Assembly: GCA_038243395.1 (NCBI GenBank)
Contig: JBBSRC010000012.1
Location: 1-61,964, forward strand
Direction of reading: 5' to 3'
Length of the DNA: 61,964 nucleotides
DNA from: Gelidibacter sp038243395
GTDB taxonomy: Bacteria > Bacteroidota > Bacteroidia > Flavobacteriales > Flavobacteriaceae
Position 1 is the first letter of the stretch. Each line of letters begins with the position of its first letter. The notes beneath the pieces were generated by a model. It saw only the letters and a program-made list of their open reading frames with translations. It was not told the origin of the DNA and did not search any database. Positions 43,910 through 52,783 of the stretch are shown piece by piece. The position numbers and the translations under genes were made by a program.

Positions 43910-45448
43910 ATGGCAGGAGGAAAATTATCCCCAAGACAAAAAATGATTAACCTTATGTATTTGGTGTTTATCGCAATGATGGCACTTAATATGTCAAAAG
44001 AAGTGCTCTCAGCATTTGGGTTAATGAACGAAAGAATCAGTGATTCCAATGAATCTGCGACGGTTCGTAATGCCGCATTTATGCAAGGTTTAGCGGCAAA
44101 GGTTGAAGAACAACCGGCTAAATACCAGCCTCTAAAAGCTAAGGCAGATGCGATCGATAAACTCTCTACAGATTTTAACGCTTATCTAGAAAGCCTAAAA
44201 GCGGGAATGTTGAAATCTGTTAAAGATCCAACCAAGTATGAGGAGATGGATAGAACCGATCACTTGGATCAAAAATTATTCGTCGGCGATAAAATGTCTA
44301 AAGATGGTGAAGAGTTTTTAAATAAAATTAATGAATATAAAGAAGGCGTCATCCAAGTATTGGGCGATGGCAATCAAGACATCCAAGCTGATATTGTTAA
44401 GAAATTTGAAACCAACGATGTGAAAACATCTGAAGGTATAACTAAAGGGTGGTTAACTTATCACTTTGAAGGTTTCCCAATGGTTGCTTCATTAACTAAG
44501 CTGACTCAAATGCAAGCTGACGTTAAAACGATAGAATCAGAAGTTTTATCATCTATGTTAGCTGGGGAACAGGTAAAGCAATTGTCTATGAGAAATTATA
44601 CAGCGATAGTAATTCCTGAGAAAACTGCATTTTTCAGTGGTGAGAATTTCAAAGGAAAAGTTGTTTTAGGTCGTTTTGACAATACGCTTAATTTTGATAA
44701 AATTGTTATCAACGGAAAACAATTGGACAATACACAAGCAGGACAGGTCGTGCTTGATTTTCCAGCAGGTGCCGTAGGAGAAAGAGAAATTAAAGGAACC
44801 TTACGATTTAAAGAAGGAGATTCTTTAGTTGATATTCCAATTACGAGTACCTATGCGGTAGTTCCTAAACCAAATTCAGCCACTATTTCAGCAGATAAAA
44901 TGAATGTGGTTTACCGTGGTGTTGCGAATCCAATGACTATTTCTTTTGCCGGAGTTCCCGATAATAACGTGAATGCTTCTGCTCCAGGACTGTCAAAAGG
45001 ATCAGGTGCGGGTAAGTATACCATGAATCCTGGATCGGGTAAAGAAGTGACTATTAGTGTTTCAGGAACTCTTCCTGATGGCTCTAAGGTAAGCGATAAG
45101 TCTACTTTTAGAATCAAGGATATTCCTAAGCCTTCTGGAACTATTGCAGGTCAACCTGATAACGTAAGTTTACCAAAGAGCAACGTAGAAATAGCAACGG
45201 TCGATGCAAAATTATTCGATTTCGATTTTGATTTAGATATCAGTGTAACGTCGTTTAAAATTAAAGTTCCTGGACAACCAACAGTTACCGTAAACGGAAA
45301 TAGAATGAATGACCAAGCAAAAAACGCTTTGCGTAAAGCTTCAAGAGGTGATGCGGTACAAATTTTTGAAATCAAATCACAAATCAAAGGAAATACCAGC
45401 ATCAAATTGCTTCCGGCGTCGCCAGTATTTATTGAAATTTCAAATTAA
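43910..45448 (+). CDS. gldM: GldM, periplasmic motor shaft
   Basis: The 512-residue protein has one N-terminal helix, KMINLMYLVFIAMMALNMSK, followed by a long periplasmic region. The first part is helical (about 40-220). Beta-sandwich domains follow, with FSGENFKGKVVLGRFDNTLN, VVPKPNSATISADKMNVVYR and the C-terminal LPASPVFIEISN. It connects the GldL motor to the GldKN ring across the periplasm. Confidence 0.95.
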   Translation: MAGGKLSPRQKMINLMYLVFIAMMALNMSKEVLSAFGLMNERISDSNESATVRNAAFMQGLAAKVEEQPAKYQPLKAKADAIDKLSTDFNAYLESLKAGMLKSVKDPTKYEEMDRTDHLDQKLFVGDKMSKDGEEFLNKINEYKEGVIQVLGDGNQDIQADIVKKFETNDVKTSEGITKGWLTYHFEGFPMVASLTKLTQMQADVKTIESEVLSSMLAGEQVKQLSMRNYTAIVIPEKTAFFSGENFKGKVVLGRFDNTLNFDKIVINGKQLDNTQAGQVVLDFPAGAVGEREIKGTLRFKEGDSLVDIPITSTYAVVPKPNSATISADKMNVVYRGVANPMTISFAGVPDNNVNASAPGLSKGSGAGKYTMNPGSGKEVTISVSGTLPDGSKVSDKSTFRIKDIPKPSGTIAGQPDNVSLPKSNVEIATVDAKLFDFDFDLDISVTSFKIKVPGQPTVTVNGNRMNDQAKNALRKASRGDAVQIFEIKSQIKGNTSIKLLPASPVFIEISN

Positions 45449-45518
45449 TACAATAGTACTGTAGGTGTAACGTTGAAAAACTTTGAAGTAGGTAATGTCC
45501 CAAATAATAATTAGAAAG

Positions 45519-46418
45519 ATGAAATTAAAATATTGTTTATTAACCGTCTTAAGTATTGGCTTTGCAGTAAGTTCATTTGGACAAACGAATTTGCTAAATG
45601 CGAAAACACCTGAAGAAATTGGTGTAAAATCTGAGGCTCACAAGGCTATGGATAACGACAAACCACTTGAATATGGTTATGTTGATGATAGAGATATCAT
45701 GTTTTCAAAAATGACCTGGGAAAAAGTAGTTCTGGATGAACGTGTAAACTTTCCTTTATATTATCCTATTGATACCAATAATATTGGTGCGAACAGACGT
45801 TCATTATTTGACGTCTTATGGAAAAACATAAAAGAAGGGAAGATCGAAAACGTTTATGACGATTCTTACTTTACCGTTAAACGTCAGCTAAAGGATATTC
45901 AAGCTACCATGTCAAAAGTGGACACTTTAGATATTGGCTATCAGCAGTACAACTCCGATGGTTTTGTTTCGCCAGAATATATCATTAAAAGAGATATTCA
46001 GTCGTATGACATCAGTGCGTACCTTATAAAAGGTCTGTGGTATTTTGATAAACGTCAAGGCGAATTAAAATACAGACTTTTGGGGATTGCACCAGCTGCA
46101 GCAGACGTCAACTTTATTGATTCTGATAACGAAGCCAACAAGGAACCTATTGCATTATTTTGGGTATTCTATCCTGAAGTGAGAAATGTTTTGCACGAAG
46201 CTAAAGCTTTCAATAATCAAAATAGTGCGATGCCTTTTTCATACGACCATTTGTTGAATTCAAGACGATTCAATGGTTATATGTATAAGGAAGAAAATGT
46301 TTTTGGAGACAGAGAAGTTAAAGAGTACATTGCTGAAAATGCCTTGATGCAACTCATGGAATCTGACCGGATCAAAGAGAAGATTCGTGATTTTGAACAA
46401 GATATGTGGTCATATTAA
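45519..46418 (+). CDS. gldN: GldN, periplasmic ring subunit
   Basis: Starting at MKLKYCLLTVLSIGFAVSSF the protein has 299 residues and a signal peptide cleaved after SFGQ. Typical GldN features are YVDDRDIMFSKMTWEKVVLD and NFPLYYPIDTNNIGANRRSL, then LFWVFYPEVRNVLHEAKAFN. It assembles with GldK under the outer membrane. An eight-codon upstream extension is open but would precede the signal peptide. Confidence 0.94.
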   Translation: MKLKYCLLTVLSIGFAVSSFGQTNLLNAKTPEEIGVKSEAHKAMDNDKPLEYGYVDDRDIMFSKMTWEKVVLDERVNFPLYYPIDTNNIGANRRSLFDVLWKNIKEGKIENVYDDSYFTVKRQLKDIQATMSKVDTLDIGYQQYNSDGFVSPEYIIKRDIQSYDISAYLIKGLWYFDKRQGELKYRLLGIAPAAADVNFIDSDNEANKEPIALFWVFYPEVRNVLHEAKAFNNQNSAMPFSYDHLLNSRRFNGYMYKEENVFGDREVKEYIAENALMQLMESDRIKEKIRDFEQDMWSY

Positions 46419-46447
46419 TCAATGCTGAACAGTATCGTATAACAAAG

Positions 46448-46476
46448 CGCTCACTTTTTAGTGGGCGTTTTTTTTT
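46448..46476 (+). terminator. Terminator of gldKLMN
   Basis: CGCTCACT-TTTT-AGTGGGCG is followed by nine T, 29 nt after the gldN stop. Confidence 0.85.
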
Positions 46477-46682
46477 GTGAAACTCTGTTTCAAAAACTCA
46501 TGAAGCAATGCATTCAAAACAGATAGTTGAACTAATCTTGCTTTTGAACGGGGTCCCAAATGTGATATTTTATAAATAGTAATCACGATTAATTAATCCT
46601 TTATTTTTCAGGGCTTGTCCTATGATGCAATGTTTATATTCATAACCCTATCCTCCAAAGAATGAACAATCTCATTAAAATA

Positions 46683-46711
46683 TTTGAAGTCAATTAAGAA
46701 TGGTATTTTTG
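46683..46711 (+). promoter_or_regulatory. Promoter of the FAD oxidoreductase gene, abutting the start codon
   Basis: TTTG (46683-46686) and TATTTTTG (46704-46711) are spaced by 17 nt, a full consensus match. The ATG at 46717 comes five nucleotides later, so the transcript should be leaderless or nearly so. This position also shows that an upstream in-frame ATG cannot be the usual start. Confidence 0.65.
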
Positions 46712-46716
46712 TGCTC

Positions 46717-47763
46717 ATGAAAGAAGTCGATTATATTATTGTGGGTTGCGGATTGGCAGGTATATCTTTTAGTGAAGAGTTGCGGGCTCATGACAAGTCC
46801 TTTATAGTGTTTGATGACCAATCCCAACAATCTTCCGTTGTTGCAGCAGGTTTGTATAATCCAGTCATTCTTAAACGTTTTACGGGCGTCTGGAAAGCTA
46901 AGGAACAATTGAAAATAGCCCTGGTTTTTTATGAGCATCTGGAAAAATTATTGGGAGTCAAATTAGATTATAAACTTCCGGTTTATAGACGATTTGCATC
47001 GATTGAAGAACAAAACGATTGGTTCAATGCATCCGATAAACCGGGATTAGAAAATTTTCTATCTCCAGAAGTTATTAAAAATGATAACGCATGCATTGAC
47101 GCCCCATTTGGTTTCGGAAAAGTTTTGGAAACTGGTCGTATTGATACTTCGGCGTTATTAAAACATTACAAAATCTTTTTAAAGACAATCAACAGCTATA
47201 GCAATGAGACTTTTGATTATGCTGCCTTAACATTTCAGAATGACCTTATAACCTATAAAAATATTCAGGCTAAATTCATTGTTTTTGCCGAAGGATTTGG
47301 GTTGGTTAAAAATCCTTATTTTAAATATCTGCCACTTAATGTGGCCAAAGGTGAGGTTTTAACTATCAAAACACCAAATCTGAAAATGGAATTTATATTA
47401 AAGTCTTCCGTTTTTTTAGTTCCAGAAAAAGACGATCAGTATTCTGTGGGAGCTACCTATAATTGGGAAGATAAAACCAATGCTATTACCAAAGAAGCTA
47501 AACTTGAGTTATTAGACAAGTTAAAAGGATTAATCAAATGTAGTTACGAAGTCGTGGATCAGGTGGCCGGTATTCGACCAACAACCAGGGACAGAAGACC
47601 TTTGGTTGGCACACTTTCCAATCATAATAACGTGGCCGTATTAAATGGTTTGGGGACTCGTGGTGTGATGATTGGACCTGATGTGGCCAAACAGTTGTTT
47701 CAATATTTAGAACATGGAACCGCTTTGGATTCTGAAATTGATATTAAACGCTTTAAATCATGA
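46717..47763 (+). CDS. FAD-dependent oxidoreductase (DAO family)
   Basis: The 348-residue protein starts MKEVDYIIVGCGLAGISFSE, a Rossmann dinucleotide-binding motif (GxGxxG as GCGLAG). Further DAO-family parts are SVVAAGLYNPVILKRFTG, VFAEGFGLVKNPYFKYLPLN and the C-terminal AGIRPTTRDRRPLVG with VLNGLGTRGVMIGP. It resembles glycine oxidase/MnmC-type amine oxidases; the substrate is unknown. Confidence 0.88.
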   Translation: MKEVDYIIVGCGLAGISFSEELRAHDKSFIVFDDQSQQSSVVAAGLYNPVILKRFTGVWKAKEQLKIALVFYEHLEKLLGVKLDYKLPVYRRFASIEEQNDWFNASDKPGLENFLSPEVIKNDNACIDAPFGFGKVLETGRIDTSALLKHYKIFLKTINSYSNETFDYAALTFQNDLITYKNIQAKFIVFAEGFGLVKNPYFKYLPLNVAKGEVLTIKTPNLKMEFILKSSVFLVPEKDDQYSVGATYNWEDKTNAITKEAKLELLDKLKGLIKCSYEVVDQVAGIRPTTRDRRPLVGTLSNHNNVAVLNGLGTRGVMIGPDVAKQLFQYLEHGTALDSEIDIKRFKS

Positions 47764-47805
47764 AGTTTATAGACCGATCTTTGATTTGATTTCGAGAAGT
47801 ATCTA

Positions 47806-48198
47806 TTATCTGACTTGTTTTTTAGACCAGTTTTCATCATAATGAATGAACAAGTTGATCCAAATAGTTCTGGATACTCTCATAATGATCGGCATAAATA
47901 CAACAAGAGTTGCCGTAATGACAATAAATGCAGTGGTTAAAGTTGACCTAAAAATGTAATAGCTTATAACAAACGCTGCAACGGCAAATCCGATGCCAAC
48001 ACCATAGCTAACATACATCGAACCAAAAAAGAACGAAGGCTCTAAACGATATTTAGTGTGACAATGGGAACATCTTTCGGCAATTTTTAGAGTATCCATC
48101 AGCGCGTAAGGGTTCGGATTAATGTACATGGACTCTTCATTGCACTTAGGACACGTACCAGTTAAAATACTATATAATTTACTTCCTTTTTTAATCAT
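47806..48198 (-). CDS. DUF983 family membrane protein
   Basis: The 130-residue protein has the two zinc-ribbon-like Cys pairs CPKCNEESMY and CSHCHTKYRLEPSFFFGSMY, then two helices (YGVGIGFAVAAFVISYYIF and ITATLVVFMPIIMRV). Its function is unknown; DUF983 genes often neighbour haem-copper oxidase genes, but not here. It is convergent with the FAD oxidoreductase gene. Confidence 0.88.
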   Translation of the reverse strand: MIKKGSKLYSILTGTCPKCNEESMYINPNPYALMDTLKIAERCSHCHTKYRLEPSFFFGSMYVSYGVGIGFAVAAFVISYYIFRSTLTTAFIVITATLVVFMPIIMRVSRTIWINLFIHYDENWSKKQVR

Positions 48199-48282
48199 GG
48201 TTTTTGATTACTTTTGCATTTTCAAATAAAAAACAAAATTAAGATTTTTAAAATCAATGTTTTGTAACAATACTCACAAATA

Positions 48283-50190
48283 ATGCTCAATATACATAAT
48301 CTTTCTGTTTCCTTTCAAGGCGAATACCTTTTTGAAGATATCACTTTCAGGCTCGGCGCTGGCGACAGAATCGGTCTTATCGGAAAAAACGGTGCTGGTA
48401 AATCGACCATGCTCAAAATCCTTTCTAAAGAAATGGAACCGGATACCGGACAGATTGCAGCCGACAAAAATTTAAGCATTGGTTTTCTAAAACAAGATAT
48501 CGATTTTGTTTTGGGCAGAACCGTACTCGAAGAAGCATACGAGGCTTTCACTGAAATAATGGAACTGGAGGGCAAAATAGAGGCCATTAATCATCAGTTG
48601 GTGGAACGCACGGACTATGAAAGCGATTTCTATCATCAGCTCATGGTCGATTTGAGTGATATTCAACACCAATATGAAATCATTGGAGGTTATAATTATC
48701 AAGGAGAAACGGAGAAAATTCTTCAAGGTCTAGGTTTTAAGCGCGAAGATTTTGATAAACTGACCGATACTTTTTCCGGTGGATGGCGTATGCGTATTGA
48801 ACTTGCCAAATTATTATTGCAAAACAATGACATTCTACTTTTGGATGAGCCAACCAATCACTTGGATATCGAATCCATAATTTGGTTAGAAGGGTTTTTA
48901 AAGAATTATATAGGTGCTGTGGTTATCGTATCGCACGATAAGATGTTTTTGGATAATGTAACTAATCGTACCATTGAAATCTCTCTTGGAAGAATTTACG
49001 ATTATAAAAAAGCATACTCACAATATTTAGTACTGCGTAACGAAATTAAAGGGCAACAATTAGCCTCTCAAAAAAACCAGCAAAAGCAGATTGAGCAAAC
49101 CGAAAAACTGATTGAGAAATTTAGAGCTAAGGCTTCAAAAGCAACGATGGCACAATCGCTCATCAAAAAGCTCGATCGTATGGATCGGATTGAAGTGGAT
49201 GAGGATGATAATAGCGTCATGACCCTCAACTTTCCCGTTTCTGTGGTTCCAGGTAAAGTAGTAGTGGAAGCCCATCATATTTCTAAAAAGTACGGCGACT
49301 TGCAAGTCCTCAAAAATATTGACTTGAATGTTGAACGTGAAAGCAAAATTGCTTTTGTGGGCCAGAACGGACAAGGTAAATCAACTCTGGCTAAAATCAT
49401 CGTGGGTGAGTTAAAGCACGAAGGCCAAATGAAACTGGGTCATAATGTTCAAATTGGCTATTTCGCCCAAAATCAGGCAGAATATTTAGACGGAAGTAAA
49501 ACTGTTTTGGACACAATGATTGATGCCGCCAATGAAAAGAATAGAAGTAAGGTGCGCGATATTTTGGGATCTTTTCTGTTTAGAGGAGACGAAGCTGATA
49601 AATACGTGAGAGTTCTATCTGGAGGTGAGCGTAACCGTTTGGCGTTAGCCAAATTATTATTGCAACCTTTTAATGTGCTGGTAATGGATGAGCCAACCAA
49701 CCACTTGGATATTAAATCTAAAAATGTATTGAAAGACGCTTTAAAGAAATTTGAAGGTACTTTGATTTTGGTATCACATGATAGGGATTTTCTTCAAGGT
49801 TTGACCAAAAGTGTTTATGAATTTAAGGATCAAAAAATCAAGGAGTATTTGGGAGATATCGATTTCTATTTAGATCAGCGCAACGTTGAGAATTTACGCG
49901 AAATTGAAAAGCGTGATGTCATTAAAGAGGAGCCAAAAGAAACCAATAAGCAATCTTATGACGATCAGAAAAAGCAAAAATCATTAAACAATCGATTGAG
50001 TAATGTGGAGGCGAAAATAAGCCAGCATGAAAAAGATATTAAAACTATGGATGCGAATCTGGCGTCAGATTATAACAAAACGTCTGCAGATCCAAAGTTC
50101 TTTGATCTTTACGAGACCAAAAAGAGAAAACTAACCAAGTTGATGACCGAATGGGAAACCATTCATGAAGAACTGGAACACATAAGTTAA
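48283..50190 (+). CDS. ABC-F family ribosome-associated ATPase
   Basis: The 635-residue protein has two ABC domains and no membrane helix. The first has LIGKNGAGKSTMLKILSKEM, FSGGWRMRIELAKLL and LLDEPTNHLD. The second has VGQNGQGKSTLAKIIVGELK, LSGGERNRLALAKLL and VMDEPTNHLD. The interdomain linker and a C-terminal coiled coil (about 560-630) are those of the Uup/EttA-like ABC-F proteins. It acts on the ribosome rather than in transport. The next gene begins eight nucleotides downstream. Confidence 0.94.
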   Translation: MLNIHNLSVSFQGEYLFEDITFRLGAGDRIGLIGKNGAGKSTMLKILSKEMEPDTGQIAADKNLSIGFLKQDIDFVLGRTVLEEAYEAFTEIMELEGKIEAINHQLVERTDYESDFYHQLMVDLSDIQHQYEIIGGYNYQGETEKILQGLGFKREDFDKLTDTFSGGWRMRIELAKLLLQNNDILLLDEPTNHLDIESIIWLEGFLKNYIGAVVIVSHDKMFLDNVTNRTIEISLGRIYDYKKAYSQYLVLRNEIKGQQLASQKNQQKQIEQTEKLIEKFRAKASKATMAQSLIKKLDRMDRIEVDEDDNSVMTLNFPVSVVPGKVVVEAHHISKKYGDLQVLKNIDLNVERESKIAFVGQNGQGKSTLAKIIVGELKHEGQMKLGHNVQIGYFAQNQAEYLDGSKTVLDTMIDAANEKNRSKVRDILGSFLFRGDEADKYVRVLSGGERNRLALAKLLLQPFNVLVMDEPTNHLDIKSKNVLKDALKKFEGTLILVSHDRDFLQGLTKSVYEFKDQKIKEYLGDIDFYLDQRNVENLREIEKRDVIKEEPKETNKQSYDDQKKQKSLNNRLSNVEAKISQHEKDIKTMDANLASDYNKTSADPKFFDLYETKKRKLTKLMTEWETIHEELEHIS

Positions 50191-50197
50191 GTCGTTT

Positions 50198-50380
50198 ATG
50201 GAAGAATACTTTTTTCAATGTCCTTGTTGTTGGGAAGACATTTCAATGCTATTGGATTATTCTGTTTCCCACCAAAGTTATGTAGAAGATTGCGAGGTGT
50301 GTTGCAATCCTATTCAAATAACAGTCAGTGTTTCCGAAGGTGTGCTTGAAGCTTTCAGCGCTGAAAGTATTGAGCAATAG
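50198..50380 (+). CDS. CPXCG motif-containing cysteine-rich protein
   Basis: The 60-residue protein has two Cys pairs, FFQCPCCWEDISMLLDYSVS and YVEDCEVCCNPIQITV, the typical zinc-ribbon layout of this small family. Function is unknown. It lies eight nucleotides after the ABC-F gene on the same strand and is probably cotranscribed. Confidence 0.85.
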   Translation: MEEYFFQCPCCWEDISMLLDYSVSHQSYVEDCEVCCNPIQITVSVSEGVLEAFSAESIEQ

Positions 50381-50469
50381 CATATTACTTTATTTGTAAT
50401 TTCCTTATTTAAATAAAATATCTTTATACTCTTGTAAAAGCAATTCATTATTAGGTTATTTTTAATGGC

Positions 50470-51741
50470 ATGCAAGAGAACTTTCTTCATTACGTTTGGC
50501 AATTTAAGAAGTTTAACACTCAGGAATTAAAAACAACTACTGGTGAGGAAATCTCTTTGCTTCATAGTGGGCACCATAATTTAAATGAAGGTCCAGACTT
50601 TTTCAATGCACAAGTAAAAATTGACGATCAATTATGGGGGGGTAATGTGGAAATACACATTAATTCTAGCGATTGGTACGTACATAACCATGAGGTAGAT
50701 TCGGCCTATGACAATGTCATCCTTCATGTGGTCTATGAGCACGACACAGATATTTTCAGAAAAGACAATTCTATAATTCCAACTTTAGTATTAAAAGATT
50801 TAATTCATAAAAATGTTCTCCAGAACTATCAAAAGCTGTTGATGACGCCTCGCAAATGGATCAACTGTGAAAACGATTTTGCCGAGGTCGATGATTTTTT
50901 AATGTCAAATTGGCTAGAGCGTTTATACGTTGAACGCCTGGAGCGAAAATCGAGAGCCATAGAAGTTTTATTAGAGTCTTCCAAAAACGATTGGGAAGGC
51001 ATTTTATTTAAGCTTTTGGCCAAAAACTTTGGTTTGAAGGTAAATGGTGATGCGTTTTTTAGTATGTCTAATTCCTTTGATTTTTCAATGGTCAGAAAAA
51101 TACAATCACAACCCTTGCAATTAGAAGCCTTATTTTTTGGTCAGTTGGGAATGTTGGATAAAAATATTGAGAACGCCTATTACCTAAGCTTAACTAAAGA
51201 GTATCAATTTTTAAAGCAAAAGTTCAACCTCTCAAATAATGAAGTTACGCCTCCTCAATTTTTTCGATTGAGACCACCAAATTTTCCGACAATCAGACTC
51301 TCACAGTTTGCAATGCTATACCACCAGCATCCTAGTTTGTTTACTAAGATTGTGACTGCCGATAACATTGAGGCTTTATATCAATTATTTAACGTAGCAA
51401 CCTCTGAATTTTGGAAAACCCATTTTACATTTGAGAAAACATCCCGCGCTTTAAAAAAGTCGTTGACCAAGAGCTTTGTTGATTTATTGTTGATCAATAC
51501 GATTCTTCCCTTAAGATTTTGTTATCAACAAAATCAAGGCGGAAACGCAGTCGAATCGAGCTTTTTAATGGCGCGGCAAATTGCTTCTGAACAAAATGCA
51601 ATTATTAAAGCATTTAATAATTTAAGACCCATTTCAGACTCAGCTTTAACGTCTCAAGCGTTGATTCAGTTGAAAACAGAATATTGCGACAAAAACCGAT
51701 GTTTGAGTTGCGCTATCGGAAATTCGTTATTGGCTAAATAG
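50470..51741 (+). CDS. DUF2851 family protein
   Basis: The 423-residue soluble protein starts MQENFLHYVWQFKKFNTQEL. The family signature LLHSGHHNLNEGPDFFNAQV continues with DDQLWGGNVEIHINSSDWYV and VILHVVYEHDTD. The His/Asp/Glu pattern suggests a nuclease- or hydrolase-like fold, but activity has not been shown to my knowledge. A C-terminal Cys group (CDKNRCLSC) could bind metal. Confidence 0.88.
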   Translation: MQENFLHYVWQFKKFNTQELKTTTGEEISLLHSGHHNLNEGPDFFNAQVKIDDQLWGGNVEIHINSSDWYVHNHEVDSAYDNVILHVVYEHDTDIFRKDNSIIPTLVLKDLIHKNVLQNYQKLLMTPRKWINCENDFAEVDDFLMSNWLERLYVERLERKSRAIEVLLESSKNDWEGILFKLLAKNFGLKVNGDAFFSMSNSFDFSMVRKIQSQPLQLEALFFGQLGMLDKNIENAYYLSLTKEYQFLKQKFNLSNNEVTPPQFFRLRPPNFPTIRLSQFAMLYHQHPSLFTKIVTADNIEALYQLFNVATSEFWKTHFTFEKTSRALKKSLTKSFVDLLLINTILPLRFCYQQNQGGNAVESSFLMARQIASEQNAIIKAFNNLRPISDSALTSQALIQLKTEYCDKNRCLSCAIGNSLLAK

Positions 51742-51784
51742 AGGTTAGGATAATCAAACTACAAAATAAATAGTAACTTGCACC

Positions 51785-52012
51785 ATGAGCATTTTTTATA
51801 GAGCTTTTTTTTATTTTCAAAAACGTGGCTATTACGTTTGTCAGCGTATTGCGGATAGATTTGGCATTAGAGCTAGAGTAGTGCGCACCTCATTTTTGTA
51901 TCTAACTTTTGTAACGCTTGGTTTTGGCTTCGCCTTATATTTATTTATTGCCTTTTGGATGCGTATCAAAGATTTGATCTACACGAAACGTACGTCGGTT
52001 TTCGATTTATAA
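51785..52012 (+). CDS. PspC-domain protein
   Basis: The 75-residue protein has a short PspC domain: FQKRGYYVCQRIADRFGIRA continuing RVVRTSFLYLTFVTLGFGFA, with one hydrophobic segment. PspC-type proteins are linked to envelope stress. Here it stands alone, downstream of DUF2851. A weak promoter-like TAACTTG lies directly before the ATG, so it could also have a very short leader. Confidence 0.85.
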   Translation: MSIFYRAFFYFQKRGYYVCQRIADRFGIRARVVRTSFLYLTFVTLGFGFALYLFIAFWMRIKDLIYTKRTSVFDL

Positions 52013-52032
52013 CTTAGACGTCTTACCAAATC

Positions 52033-52521
52033 TTGAAAATTAAGGTTAAAAAAGTTCAAAGATCCACGCAGTCGTGGCTCTGGATAATTTTAATCGGCAT
52101 GATATCAATCTACGGCAGCTTTAAACAATTACTTCTTCAGGAAGATTTTAGTGATTATACAATATCTGATGTTAGGCTTATCCTTTTTGCCTATGATGTT
52201 TAGTCTAATCCTATTATTTTGGATGTGCTTGAAACTGGACATTGACGAAAATGAAATCCGCATGGGGCTCGTTCCTCTTTAAAAAAAACTTGCTGGCCAA
52301 GATGTAAAAACCACTAACGTCCTGTATTATGAATTTGTTGGCGATTGGAGAATTCGACTTGGTACAACATACGGAACGGTAACAATACATCATGAAGTAA
52401 AGATTTAGCAATCGAACTTACAACCGAAAGAAAGTTTTTAATCGGTACCCGACAGGAATTGAGCTCACTGGAACATTTGAATAACTTTATCAACCGCAGA
52501 GCTCATTTAAAGTGTAAGTAG
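52033..52521 (+). pseudogene. Frameshifted PH-like membrane protein gene
   Basis: Pieces in different frames assemble into one protein: IKVKKVQRSTQSWLWIILIG, then GLSFLPMMFSLILLFWMCLK and LDIDENEIRMGLVPL, then DVKTTNVLYYEFVGDWRIRL continuing GTTYGTV, then DLAIELTTERKFLIGTRQEL. The ends (LGTTYGTV..AIELTTxxKFLIGT) resemble a small family of two-helix proteins with a PH-like domain in this lineage. At least three frameshifts separate the pieces, so the gene is dead. Confidence 0.7.
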
Positions 52522-52534
52522 CGTTATTGGATTT

Positions 52535-52735
52535 TCAGGTCTCATGTTTCACTCTAAAATGTTCATGTTTTAAGGCTTGTATATCTTCATAATCTTCACA
52601 GGTGATAGGAACTTCTTCTGAAACAATCATTTTGGGATCTTGAAATTCCTGAAAAATAAATTCATCTTCAATTATTGATTAGCCTAATTTTCTTTTTAAC
52701 AACCAAATTTTTATAAAATCAATTATTTTTAGCAT
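52535..52735 (-). pseudogene. Small gene with an in-frame TAA
   Basis: From the ATG at 52735 the frame reads MLKIIDFIKIWLLKRKLG, then TAA, then continues in the same frame SIIEDEFIFQEFQDPKMIVS, then EEVPITCEDYEDIQALKHEH and ends HET at 52535. The composition on both sides of the stop is protein-like. Read through, it would be a 66-residue acidic protein of unknown family. It faces the dead PH-like gene. Confidence 0.5.
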
Positions 52736-52783
52736 CTTGTGGTGTTTTTTAAACAATTATAACTAACCACATAAAAATCACTT

